DNA from: Agapanthus africanus
Lineage: Eukaryota > Streptophyta > Magnoliopsida > Asparagales > Amaryllidaceae
DNA: 64,000 bases
Assembly: GCA_030015575.1 (NCBI GenBank)
Contig: CM057339.1
Span: 773,094,809 to 773,158,808 of the forward strand
Direction: 5' to 3'
Positions 43,201-54,180 of this stretch are shown here, in pieces. Numbering within the stretch: position 1 is the first letter of the stretch; every line of letters starts with the position of its first letter. Made by a program: the position numbers and the translations under genes. A model generated the notes under the pieces. It ran no database searches. It saw only the letters and a list, made by a program, of their open reading frames with translations, and was not told the DNA's origin.

Positions 43201-44825
43201 CCTAATAAGACTTAGCAGTTTTTTTGAATTATGACACGCTTTTCCTTGAATGATATTGCAGGGCCAAGTTTAGGTGTTATCGTGGCGGGTGAAGTGCCAG
43301 CGTTTGAAGATTCTGGGGCGTCGGGTCTTCATTTCGAATCTGGGATTGTTCCAACTGCCGATTCCTCCCCTTGTGAGTCCCCGACATTGGCGAGTGATGC
43401 TGGCATGAAGACGGCCCTTATTAATTCGGGAGACGAAGGTGCAGACGTTGAGTCCATCTTCCCGGTAATGGTGGAAATTGAGGAATCTGTCACAGCCAGT
43501 GGCGCCCCAGATACCGCTATGGTTTCTGCACCGTCAGGTATTCCTCGTGTTATTACTTTTGGGTTCTCAGTACTGCTAGACACATTCGCTAATATCTCCT
43601 TTATTTTGAATATAGGTGCGGTAAACCTTGGCGCTATGCTGATTGAAAAATCCCCATCAGCCGTCGCCATGACTGTCGCTGCTCCACCTATCTCTTTCGC
43701 ACCCCCCCCGAGTTCTCTCGGGTTTAGCGATGGAATGTAAAGATCTTTTATTTCCTTGTTTCGGTATTAATATTATTTATTGGATTAATTTCTTTACCTT
43801 ATATTATAGGAGTGCTTTTCGACCGCTTATGCCAATGTTAAACTCTCACTTCGCCTTCCAATCAGAATTCGTCCCTCCTTCGGGCATTGGTTAGTATATT
43901 CTTCATTTCCTATTTCATCTTTCTACAAGTAATCTTTCTATTAATAAGATTTTCTCGTATTGACCACAGTCTTATGGCTCGAAGGAGAGGACGAAGGAAT
44001 AGCCGAGCCTTCTATGCTTCCTGATTTGCCACTTTCGACTATTGGTATGTTAGATCTCATTCATCATCATTCATTTTTATTTTTAGGTTGAAACCTGATC
44101 CTTCTTTGTGTGTGTCTTACTCTGTAGCAGCTACACCGGCTTTGTCTCCTCTCGAGTCTTGAATTTCTATGCCCGCGGGGCCCTTTACTAAGCGTCAGTA
44201 TTCCAGAGGTGCAGCAAATAGCAGGCGAATGCTAAGTGAATTTATTGAAGACCTTAACGTCGAAGCTCTCACTTATGCTGCAGACTTTGCGGATGAAATT
44301 AACCCTATGCTGGCGACTCTTATGACTTTCCACAATGAAGATTTCGTCAGCATTTAGGTTGACTACTGTAAGCGAATTGAGGCTTGCGTCTATGAGATCG
44401 AGCACAAACGTCTTGCGCCTGTGGCATTATCCTCGAAGGCTTAATTGGTCGCATGGATTGAATAAAGTGCCACTTCAATTAGATACTTCGAGCAGAAGTT
44501 GGTCCTGAAGCAGAAGGAGCATGAGACGGTTTTCAATGAATCAAACCAATTGCGTGCTCAGGTTGAAGTGAATGCTGCGCAACTTCAAGTTATCTTTGAA
44601 AATCTTCAACAATGCATTTCTGAAGGAGTGGCGCTGAGGGGGAACCTTGACTCTACTGAGCGAGCAATGCGAGATTGCGAAGTTGCTAAGCAGAAAATTT
44701 CCGAGAAGTTTTCTTTATGCTTGCAACAACGGGCTCAAGTCGAAGCAATGTTGGCTGCGATAGTGGAGCGTGAGGAGGAGTTGCAGCAAGAGAGTGAACG
44801 GGTTGCCACTTTACAACTTATTTGA
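40235..44825 (+). pseudogene. Antisense plant-mobile-domain-like gene with coiled-coil tail (broken)
   Basis: Plus-strand gene in a minus-strand Gypsy element. The N-terminal half reads like a plant mobile domain (PMD, aminotransferase-like) protein: LWGSLYSYIIRGWRSF, SISLDEFTEISGLPVRG, FTDFVAHFL, LLHYFTSWIEMHVLDAFGV. PMD proteins occur in plant transposons and in the host proteins MAIL1/MAIN. A Lys-rich patch (KKPVKRKLL, about 42.25 kb), an acidic/Ser-rich middle and a C-terminal coiled coil with heptads (about 44.48-44.82 kb) follow. Between about 42.5 and 44.1 kb several short GT...AG introns of 75-95 bases separate the frames, so it was a spliced gene. It is broken, with several breaks. 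It could instead be an unnamed element-specific protein; PMD is my best match from memory. Confidence 0.55.
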
Positions 44826-44942
44826 ACCCTGCACGGAACCAGGATTGTGAAAGCCCTGCCCTTTTAGAGGCTAGAATTGTATCCCTTTTTCTTTTCTTTT
44901 TTTATAAATATAAATTGTAACTTTCAAACATTTTGATTCATG

Positions 44943-44948
44943 AATAAA
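44943..44948 (+). terminator. Poly(A) signal of the antisense gene
   Basis: AATAAA about 120 bases after the stop of the coiled-coil frame, preceded by T-rich and AT-rich sequence. Confidence 0.5.
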
Positions 44949-44999
44949 GACTATATATTCTTTTCTTTTGCATGCACTCCTCTGTGTTTGACATCTTGA

Positions 45000-46100
45000 T
45001 CTAGCGCGAAATAGTTTACGTACTCATTTCGGAGTTTATAGTTTATGTACTCATTTCGGAGTGTTTTTAGTTTACATCCTTTGGGTTTACAGGCAAACTT
45101 GTCTTAACGTTGTATGTAGATAACCCCCATTCTTTACGATAGGGGTCCGTTAGGTTTGTGGTACTAGGGTTTTAGTCCGTGGTACCGTTGCGTTGGCTGA
45201 TGTATTCCTCGATATGCACGCTTTAAGCCGCTGTTCGAGTAGCCCCACAACTGTCGTGTCTCTGATCCCTTCAGAGGATGGACAAGATGTCTTCAAGTAA
45301 TCTCCTTAGATCATATTACCATCAGAAGAGTAAGCGTTAGGAATTTTCCATGATGCTTTTTACTTGAGGTTAGGCTCAATTTGGAGCCCCGATGAGTCAT
45401 AACCGCACCCTTCTAGGGTGGGATGATCTCTAATGGTCTTTTACGCTTTATATGCATTGCCGTCAAGACCCGAAGCTGGGAATATGTCGTCACTTCGGTT
45501 TTTTTGCTTTGACGATGTCGCACCGATTCTTTGCTAAAATAGGGTAGACATCTGTAGGACCTCTATGCTGTATATATTGCAATTGAAGTCAGGAGCTCGG
45601 AATATGCCATTGCTCCAATTTCATTTGATAGTTGCGTCCGCATCCTGCTGAAATGAGGGAGAATACCTGGGATAGTCTTTAGGTTTTATATGTACCGTCA
45701 AGATTTGGAACTAGGATTTTGCTATGGCTCTATTTTTGTTTTGACCCTTAGGTGTTTTGTTGACGTTGCATCTGCATCCTGCTGGAATGAGAAGAGCATC
45801 AGGGTGATCTCTAGGCTTTAGATGTTGCCATTAAGACCTGAAGCTAGGATTTTGCCGCCACTTAACTTTTATTTGATTGTTGTGTCTGCCCCTGCTGGAA
45901 TGAGGAGGAGGGAATGCATGGATAGTCTCTAGGTTGTATATCTATCGTCAAGACTTGGAGCTAGGATTTTGCCATGGCTCTATTTTTGCTTTGACCCTTG
46001 GGTCTTTTGTTGACGTTACGTCTGTATCCTATTGGCATGAGAAGGAATGCCTAGAAGATAGTCTCTAGGTTGTATATGAGCCGTCAGGACTTGGTTCTCC
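45000..46100 (+). repeat. Degenerate tandem repeats downstream of the antisense gene
   Basis: First a short repeat, TAGTTTATGTACTCATTTCGGAGT-like, in 45006-45075. Then about six diverged copies of a 115-135 bp unit from about 45400 to 46100, with recurring TGATCTCTAGGCTTTATATG, GTCAAGACTTGGAGCTAGG, ATTTTGCC and CATCCTGCTGGAATGAG. No coding sense. It resembles an old satellite formed inside the element. Confidence 0.7.
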
Positions 46101-46726
46101 TTTTGACGAAACATGGTGGGAGAATATGGTCCCTTTTCTTTATTTGTGCCCATGGATCATGTAAAAGTGTCAATATGGACCTACTTGCAAGGAAGAAATG
46201 TTTCATTTTCATTTTTTTATTTCTTTCCGCGATGCTCTATCTTTTCAGCTTTTACGTCGCGAAAGTCGCGATTTCCCAATCATTTCGGCTATTTATCGCG
46301 GTGCCCAATCATTTCGGCTGTTTTTGTTTTTACTCGTTGCATTTTATTGCGAGTTGCCCTATCGTTTCGGTTTTTTTTTTGGATTTGAAATCAGATATCA
46401 GCATCGCTACTACTGGAATATTGCCAGGAGCGAATCATCATTTGCCTTGAGAGGACTTAAAGTTTGATACCTATTTAGGCATCAGTATTGCTACAACTGG
46501 AATGTTGCCAGGAGTGAATCACCATTTGCTTTTGTTGATTTGAACAAAGGTGGCTTAACAAACAGGGTTAAGATCCGGTTGACTAAGGCTTTTGACTTTA
46601 TGAGCCGTAAGGGTCTCATAAAGGTTTTTTTCTCCCTACGAGTCGTGAGGATCTCGTGGGTGTATTTTTTCCTTAGGAATCATGAAGATTTCTAAGTGCG
46701 TTTTCTCTTATAAATCGTAAGGATCT
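46101..46726 (+). other. Repeat-rich end of element E interior
   Basis: CCCAATCATTTCGGCT-like words recur at about 46240-46380. A unit beginning ATCAGCATCGCTACTACTGG (46397) is repeated at 46482 with few changes. Near 46600-46715 four mirrored words (GAGCCGTAAGGGTCTC, CGAGTCGTGAGGATCTCG, AGGAATCATGAAGATTTCT and AAATCGTAAGGATCT) again give short stems. No gene seen. It stops at gatct, where the F LTR begins. Confidence 0.6.
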
Positions 46727-47411
46727 TGTTCCCCCAATATTTAAACATAATAAAAAGAGCTAAGCTCTGTTAAATTTTTGTTGAGGCAGCGCCTCATGTG
46801 CCCCTCACGAGAGCGCCAACGCCAACCCCTTAGGGTTAAATCCTATGGTGGCGCCGCACGTGAAGCTCACGTGGACGCCAATGTTCCAAGCACAGGAACA
46901 CCTATCATAAATAAGAATTAAATTCTTAAGTGGCGTCCACGTGCACAACACGTGAGCGCCGGTGCCCAAGTTTATACCAGTAGAATTAAATTATACATGA
47001 GAATATTTCCCTGAAAAAATTGGGATACTCTCTGTTAAACAAAGCCGTTGGATCAAAGATCCAATGGTGATGATAAATCATCAAACAATAAAATTAAATT
47101 CTATTCTAAGGAATATTTTTCCTCAATCTTTACAAACAAAAAAGGCTGTTCTCTGTAAAATAGAGAGCCATTGGATTAAAAATCCAATGGTGATTAAAAA
47201 TCACCGTTTGACAAAATAAATTATGTATATGGGAAAATATTTTCCTAATCTTGCTAAAAACAAGAAAACATATTCTGTAAAACAGAAACACTTGGATCAA
47301 AGATCCAACGGTGGGTAAAATTTTCCAAATAAATTTTGAGACCAATTAAATCAATTGGAATCTCTCAATAAGAGATTTTCTCAAAACTAATTAACAAACT
47401 TGCCTCTACAA

Positions 47412-47419
47412 TATAAAAG
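47412..47419 (+). promoter_or_regulatory. TATA box of element F LTR
   Basis: TATAAAAG about 685 bases into the LTR, followed by the palindrome GAGACTTCAAGTCTC. It is placed as in element E. Confidence 0.6.
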
Positions 47420-48059
47420 ACTCGAGACTTCAAGTCTCAAATAGAGGGAACCCCCCATAAGCTTCTGAAAAATACAGAAAGCTTTCAAAACAACAGAGAA
47501 TTCAATTCTCAATCAAAGAAGAAGACTTTCCTCCTCAAAACCCTAGTTAAAGAAAACACTGAGATCAAAATATCTCTTTTTACCTATTTAAGGGTTTAAC
47601 CCTTCTCAAAGAACTTAGTTCTTTCTCTGGATCAGAGATCCACAAGACAAGTCTCCCACAAGTTAAGAATTTAATTCTCATCGGAAAGATCTTATTCTTA
47701 AGAATCAAAGATCAGAAAAGAAATAGATTAAAAAGAAAGAAAAAAAGAAAAAGAACGCGTGTCCTGGGAATTTAATTCCTCTGAAATTATGGTTTAACCC
47801 TACATAAAAAACTTAGTTCTTATACAAAGAAAAGAAGAACTTAGTCCTCCAATGAAGAAAAACGATCCAAGGTCTTCAAAATAAAGATCTTGATGATCAT
47901 TAATGGCCAAAATGGCATCAACAGAGATTTAATCTCTAAAAAAAGAAAAGAGATCAGCGCCTTACGTGTGCGGCCTCCCAATAGCGCCCAGCGCTTCACA
48001 TGAAAAACACGCGGGCGTCCAAAGCAGAAAGCTAGCGCCTCACGTGAAATACACGTGGG

Positions 48060-48540
48060 CGCTGAATAAAAGTGCTTAGCACTTCATATACAGCCAAAAC
48101 AGCTGAGTGCTTAGCACTAAATTGGCAGCGTCCAGCGCCTCACGTGCTCCTCACGTGGATGCCACACAAAAGTGCTTAGCACTTCATATACGGCCAAAAT
48201 GGTTGAGTGCTTAGCACTATTAGGCAGCGCCCAGCGCCTCACGTGCTCCTCACGTGGACGCCTCACAAAAGTTCTTAGCACTTCATATACAGCCAAAACG
48301 GCTGAGTGCTTAGCACTAATTAGGCAGCGCCGCACGTGCTTTTCACGTGGATGCCAAAAAAGTTCTTAGCACTATATATATATAATTGAGTGCTTAGCAC
48401 TGATTGGGCAGCGTCCATAACTGAAGGCCTCACATGATACCCATGTGAGCGCCAGAGCATTAAACAAGTGCTCAGCACTTTTGCATAAAAATGGGAGGCT
48501 GAACAAACAGAGCCCAAATAAGTGTTTAGCACTTTTGAAC
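48060..48540 (-). repeat. 100-bp tandem palindromic units (element F LTR)
   Basis: Reverse-orientation array of the unit seen at 37490-37960: AGTGCTTAGCACT words alternate with AGCCAAAACGGCT and CACGTG-centred GCGCC...GGCGC segments. About four units. Some words are altered but the spacing stays near 100 bases. Confidence 0.82.
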
Positions 48541-49250
48541 AAAAAAAAAAGACTGAGCAGACTAAGCCCAAATTGGCTAAGTCTCTTCCAGTTGAACCCA
48601 AATGTCTGCTGTTAGACCTTAATGAAATTTAAGGATCCTTAAAATATTGGTAATTTGATCTTAGTCTCAAATAAGACTAATGTATCCTTAGTTAAAAATA
48701 AATTGGGTCTAAACGCTCATATGTTTAAGTTGATCTTAATATCAAACTAGATTAATGATCCTTAAACCAAACAAAATATTTTTGAACTAAAGGAAAAATA
48801 TAACAATATAACTTAAGATCAAAATCCCAAATCTAAAATATACGGATTTGGACTAATCCGTGCCCTACGGGTGACGATATAAACTAGTCTCCGTATACAA
48901 TCCACGGGCAACCAAAATAAACAAAAATACACACGACACAAAGTGAACTGCCGGAGCAGGAGAAAGTGGTTATCGCAATGCGATAATGTAATTAACTGCA
49001 GGGGCTTGCGCCTGCAGGGAAGAGCGTCCCCACAATCAAAACCCCCTGACAAATGAGGGTGAATCTCGTAAAATCTGCTACAACGGTTGCATCTGTCCAA
49101 ACCTCCAATATATGGTGCCGTAAATCAACTTGGTATCTTCGGAGAGATGGATGGAGAAGTCCAAATAGCATCTACCCCCAAAATTATGGCCAGACATCCC
49201 AACGTCTCGGTCTCTGTCTTTTGGCAGTGAACAGGTTCTGGCATGTCCAG

Positions 49251-49268
49251 TGGGACCTTTTTCTCTTT
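49251..49268 (+). other. Degenerate primer-site region of element F
   Basis: TGGGACC aligns with TGGCGCC of element E when the two LTR-leader junctions are compared (AGTGGGACC against AGTGGCGCC). No tRNA match can be claimed. Confidence 0.35.
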
Positions 49269-49379
49269 CCACTCCACACTTTGTGTGTCGTGTTTCACGA
49301 ACAAAATTGCGGTTCGCTATGGTTGCCCTTGGATTCGAGGTACTAAAACTTAGTGTCTTGCTCCTGTCTAGGAAAATCA

Positions 49380-52100
49380 ATGGCTTCTCAATGCACTGCA
49401 TGTAACAGCAACTCTCGCTCTACCCCAACAGGAAAAGTGACCTACGGGCCCAACACGGCCTCTATTTTCTCAATGCAAGTGGGGCAAGTTACACAAGCCA
49501 CCACTGGATTATTCTTCAGGACAATGCTCCTACCTGTGAGTTTTGGTGCTTCAACGTCGCAAGAAGAAGCTCTTAGAAGGCTGGTCTTTGATCGACTGGA
49601 AACCACGATGGCCCCCATTAGCAAGCCATCAAACTGTGGCATCTCAGTCTTCAACAGGCTGAGCAAGAACTCCAACGGGCCCGTAAAGAAGCTCGTGAAA
49701 CCTGAAGGGGCTACCCCAAAACGGATAGCCCTCCCAACTCCTCCTATAGGCGAAGCCGTCAAAGGCGCTTCCCCTACCAGACGGTCGGTTTTCGAAAGGC
49801 TGGCCACTTCTCCTCAAACTTTAACAAGGACGTAAGTTTCTAACAGGCTGACACCGATTGAAGTTCCTCAGCAAAACCAGGGCACGATGAAGCCGCTTCC
49901 AAAACTGAGGTGGTCCCTTCTACGAGGCACGCTCGACGTCGCCACTGGCCCCGAGTGAAAGAAGCTGGGGGAAACTCCCCCTCTGGACTTACCCCACCAG
50001 CCCCAATGGTGGAAGTCGACGCTGCTGTTCCAACCAGGAACGACTTTGATCCGCTTAAGAGGGTGCGCAAAAACTCTCCAACAGCGGTGCTAAAAAAATC
50101 ACCCCACTTGCAAAAGTTACAGTGCAGGCAAAGCCGGAGCAGCCTCATCAGCGGCTCTCCTCGCAAATTCATAGGGTCTGGCGAAAAGTCCAGGACTCTG
50201 TGATTGACCAAAACTACTCTCTTCGACCGAAGAAATTGAAGGCTCGACAAGAAAAGGACTACTCCTCCATCATACAACGGAGGACTTCTCCTAAACAGGT
50301 GCCTGTCATAATGGCTCCTTCAACTCCAATCTCTCATAAAAGAACGGGGCTGGAGAAAACAATACCGCCCGCGGCAAATTCCAAAGGTGATAGACCTAAA
50401 CGTCCTAAGGCCGGGGGCATAACAATATATACAGTCTACATGGCTTCGGGAAAAGAAGAGAGCTATGCTTCGGTGAGTCACCGACCACAAACTCGGTCAC
50501 TGACTAAGGCTCAGGAGCAACAACAAAAGCTCTAGGAAATGCTGACCAAAATGGCAGCGCTTACCAGACAGAAAGAAAGTCTGGATAAAGAGGCCAAACA
50601 GCACTAAGAGCAGGAGACCAATAGAGAGTTTCTGCGAAGGGTGCTCGAGAGAAAAGATAAAGAAGCAGCTGAACAAGCTGCCAACATAAAGCAGATGGTT
50701 CTCTTGTTCCAAGACATGGTTGGAATGATGATCTAACCACAACCCCCAGCCGAGAATCCGCTGATAATCGTCAACGATGACAGAGGGGAAATATCAAACC
50801 CTCCTCCGGCCTTATCGGTAGCCAAGGAGGAAACAATCTCTAAGGTCGCCCTTGATGATTACATTGCTCAACAAATAAGAGCTCATCAAGCTAATGAAGC
50901 TGCTGGCCAAATCGTCAGAACCGTGAGAGTATATCCAGGATGGTATGATCAAATCAAATACCTGCCGGGATACACGATCCCCAAGTTCCATGTCTATAAA
51001 GGAACAGGTAATCCTCATCAATATGTCATGCAATTCAGAGCTTTGTGCGGTAACATCGGAGGCAATGACAAATTGTTTCTTCGACAGTTCGTCGGCAGCT
51101 TGTCAGAAACAACCTTCGAATGGTACTCGGAGCTCCCAAATGACTCTGTGAAAACATTCACAGAGATGGAACTGCTGTTCACACAGCGTTTCGCCAACGC
51201 GAGCGAACGTACTCCAATCATGGCATTAATCAATGCCAGGATAAAGCCGAGAGAAACCTAGGTCCAATATGCGAGCCGTGGGCATGTTCATGCTAGAATC
51301 CATGTGCCAGTGCAAATTTCTGAGTTATGGTGCTAAGGACGCATGGAAATTTTTAGAGGAACTGGCTGATAAAACCATTCAGTGGGAGAGTGGAGTGAGA
51401 AACCATCATCTGTGACTAGGAGCGGTGCACACATAGTTGACACCTCTATAGAGGCCGAAGCAAAAATCGCCACTCTTGTACGGCGAATGAAAACTTTAGA
51501 GGGAAAAAATTCACCGTTATCGGTCAACCAAGTTTCTCACACCATGTGTGCTAATTTTCAGCATTCTAACAACATAGCGGATGAATTTCCGTTTCTCGTC
51601 GGGTCCCAGGGACACGAAAACATTAATGCGCTGTATCAGAACCAGCGTCCCAGGAACGACCCTTTCTCACAAACGTACAATCCTGGTTGGAAGAATCATT
51701 CCAATTTCGCTTGTAATCCGGCACCTTTTAAAAACAACAATTCAAACCCGCCTTTCCAACAGTTTCAAAATTCGAATTTTCAAAACCAGAAAGTGGGATA
51801 CTCCAACAACCAGCCCCAACAGCCGAATCGGCCCAACCCAACCTTTACACCCCCTGGATTCGTCCAAGACGACAAGAGGGTATCATCCATTGAAAAGGGG
51901 TTGAAAGCTTTGATTAAAACCTCTGCACAGACTACGTCTAGTCTGGCTACTTTCATGCAAACATCCGGTCAGTTAATAGCGCTAATACACAAGCTATAGC
52001 CAGACTAGAAATTCAAATCAGTCAACTAGCTACTCCAGTAAATGAACGTGAAAAGGGAACATTCCCTTTCCAACCGGTGACAAATCCGAGAGAAAAGAGA
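49380..52100 (+). pseudogene. Element F gag region (apparently composite)
   Basis: Starts with ATG at 49380 (MASQCTACNSNSRSTPTG). The N-terminal part has repeated SVFNRL/SVFERL words, known from Tat-like gag. A core has LPGYTIPKFHVYKGTGNP and FEWYSELPNDSVKTF. From about 51.3 kb the wording becomes Athila-like: CQCKFLSYGAKDAWKFLEEL, INALYQNQRPRNDPFS and TYNPGWKNHSNF, with a Gln/Asn/Pro-rich tail and SSIEKGLKALI. The two halves look to me like different gag types. Broken, several breaks; it runs to the insertion point of G. Confidence 0.7.
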
Positions 52101-52130
52101 AACCACAACGTTCATGTTGTTCAACAGAAC

Positions 52131-54169
52131 TGTAAGTCCACGTTGCCCACCCCGGTGCTTGCGGGGAGGCGGAAACGTTATGAAAAATCTGATTTTTACA
52201 ACACTAGGCAACATGGACTATGAAAAGGAGGGATCTTTGAAAAACAAAACTAACTACCAAAGCTAAAAGAGTTAGCTTCTCCGAAAGGGGGTTATACCTA
52301 GGTCTTCAAGTCCTTCTCTTCTTGCTCCTTGGAGTGAAAGAACAGGTTCTCCTTGTCGCCTTCTCTTGCCGAAGAAAGATACACCCAAGGGCCTCTACCT
52401 TTGGCTCCAACCTCAAACTAGAAGTAACTAAGGTGCTTGGTGTGCTAAACCTAGGACCTTAGAAAGAGTATAGAGTATTTTTGAGTGTTTTATCTCAAGC
52501 TCAAATGGTTCTCAACTCATGAGAGGGGAGAGCTAGAGAGAGATGAAGAGGAGGAGAGAGAATGAGAATGATAAAGTGAGAAGAAATAATCCAACCTTCT
52601 CACATATATGTGAATTATGAAAAATAGATAATTAGCTAAAGATAATTGTGATGGTTAATCAAGAAATGACCATTATCATTTCACATTAAATGATTTTACA
52701 AGGATCAAAGAGCATCTTTCATATGGAATGATGATGGTCAACTTGTCAACCTAGGTCAACAAGTCAAGTATAGTCAAATGGTCAACAACCCTAACCATGC
52801 ACAATTATAATTAACTAATATTAATAAATCATATTTCACACATAAACATTAGGGTTAAGAAAATGACAATGGTCATCAACCCTAATGAAACTCCTCTGCC
52901 TCTGCCTCAGTCAACTGTGCATACACACCCGTATCTGTGTTCCGAGGAACACGAATACAATGAGATAAAACCAATCCCAAATCATATACTAGGATCCGGC
53001 TTAAACCAAAACCCGCTAGTATAAGCTGTCCGGACACCAAACGTTCACAAGTGCGCGGATGTGAACGAACCCCGTCGCAAAACCATGCGACCTCTACTCG
53101 TTTTGCCTAAAGGCGAATAACCCTCTGTGTGGGACTCTAAAGACTCGACACTACGTTGACAGTGGGTTTAACCACAGACCGCAAGCGGCACTAGCTGTAC
53201 GTAACGGTCCCCGGGTAGATGCCGATAAGAAGACTGACGAGGTAAACCCATCTGAACTCCTACTGAGCCTGAATGTGACAGTCTCCATACAGTCCGGTCT
53301 GTTCGTCTAAGAACATCGCATGGCGGGCCTAGGGGGGCGGTAAACGTCAGTCCCCTAATAGCGGTACAAGTCGTGCCGGAGTGTAGCCCAGAACACCTAA
53401 GATAACACTGGAAACCTACCAGTCTATCTCACTTGCCCTGGCCAGGGACTTTGTGTAATGGCTCTCCTAGACACAGCGCGATATCAACCCCCAATACCGG
53501 GAGAGACGAATCCTGTCTAACTGTCACTGCCTCCAAGTGCTTCAGGACTGCACCCAAAAACTACCTGTTTGCACGACTCCTTTGAGCCGTGGTAGGGTAG
53601 TAATCAAAGTACAGTGGGAACACACTCGAGGCGAAGTGACAGTGTCAAGTCAACGGACTAAGCTGTACTCATGTCGCCTGGGAACTGATAACTGACGATA
53701 GGTATAATACCAACCAACAGTTCCCGACGAGTCCTGTCCAGTGTACTCGTAACCTAACGAGCACCCGCATACTATCTCAAGTACGACGTACTGACGGCTG
53801 TGGGAAAGACCGTCTCCCAAGCTAGGATAAGAAGCGCATACGCTAGTCTACTCCGGAGTATCGATGCCCTGTCTCGATAGTCCTGCGACTAGGGACCTGC
53901 ATAAGGATGTGCTTATGGATTACCCAGCCCCCACGAGTGTGACTGCCATCACAACGCTGGTAATCAAGCAAAGATCCTAAGGGCTCCACTAATATGTAAA
54001 GGAGATATGCTAAAAGAAACACATGCACACATTAAAGCAGAAACTAACCAAGTAGCATACTACTCTTTTGAGCAAGATTGTCAATACAAGGTGAATATCC
54101 CAAGCTTCCATCAAGTAATATATATACTAGTATGATACAGTAATGGCCTCTAGGGCATATACACTAACA
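52131..54169 (-). repeat. 3' LTR of element G
   Basis: 2039 bp, TGTTAGTGTATATGCCC...GTGGACTTACA on minus. It shares its first bases with the LTRs of D and H and many interior blocks with C. The likely left duplication is agaac (52126-52130); the partner is outside the window. Confidence 0.93.
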
Positions 54170-54180
54170 ATCTCCCACTT
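54170..54180 (-). other. Polypurine tract of element G
   Basis: AAGTGGGAGAT on minus next to the LTR start, identical to the tract in C and D. Confidence 0.85.

Larger units (their letters stand above)
36590..46726 (-). mobile_element. Element E: Ty3/Gypsy (Tat-like) fossil, minus strand, with an antisense gene
   Basis: Read on minus: interior 46726 to 39267 holding an oppositely directed gene, polypurine-like ATGGGGGTATT at 39267-39280, an LTR 39266-36670, then a primer-site-like TGGCGCC (36626-36642) and a little leader cut by element A. Having a polypurine tract on one side and a primer site on the other means this LTR has element interior on both sides, as in a tandem or recombined copy. 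No gag or pol is seen in the 7.5 kb interior. Tat elements are known to carry antisense extra genes before the 3' LTR, which favours that lineage. An alternative reading, with F, is one large inverted-repeat element. Confidence 0.55.
46727..49233 (+). repeat. 5' LTR of element F (palindrome-rich)
   Basis: 2.5 kb starting TGTTCCCCCAAT and ending CAGTGAACA, an inverted copy of the E LTR. It has a TATA box at 47412 and the 100-bp palindromic array at 48060-48540. A PstI-like CTGCAG pair at 48996-49016 (CTGCAGGGGCTTGCGCCTGCAG) forms another clear palindrome, also present in E at 36888-36908. Confidence 0.75.
46727..52130 (+). mobile_element. Element F: Ty3/Gypsy (Tat/Athila-like) fossil, 5' part
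   Basis: Plus strand: 5' LTR 46727-49233, degenerate primer-site region, short leader and gag from 49380. It is then interrupted by element G at 52131, so the rest lies beyond the window. The LTR belongs to the same family as that of E, and the leaders of both share CACTCC-like and ACAAAATTG wording. F probably inserted into the interior of E in opposite orientation, with gatct (46722-46726) the likely left duplication; the right copy is out of view. Gag is broken, several breaks. Confidence 0.65.

Noticed and set aside
36670-49233. One large DNA transposon (Mutator- or CACTA-like) with 2.5 kb terminal inverted repeats
   Set aside because: No matching target duplication outside the two arms. 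The arms have TATA boxes, TGTTC/GAACA ends and, on one side each, a polypurine tract or a gag gene, so they fit two LTRs in opposite orientation better.
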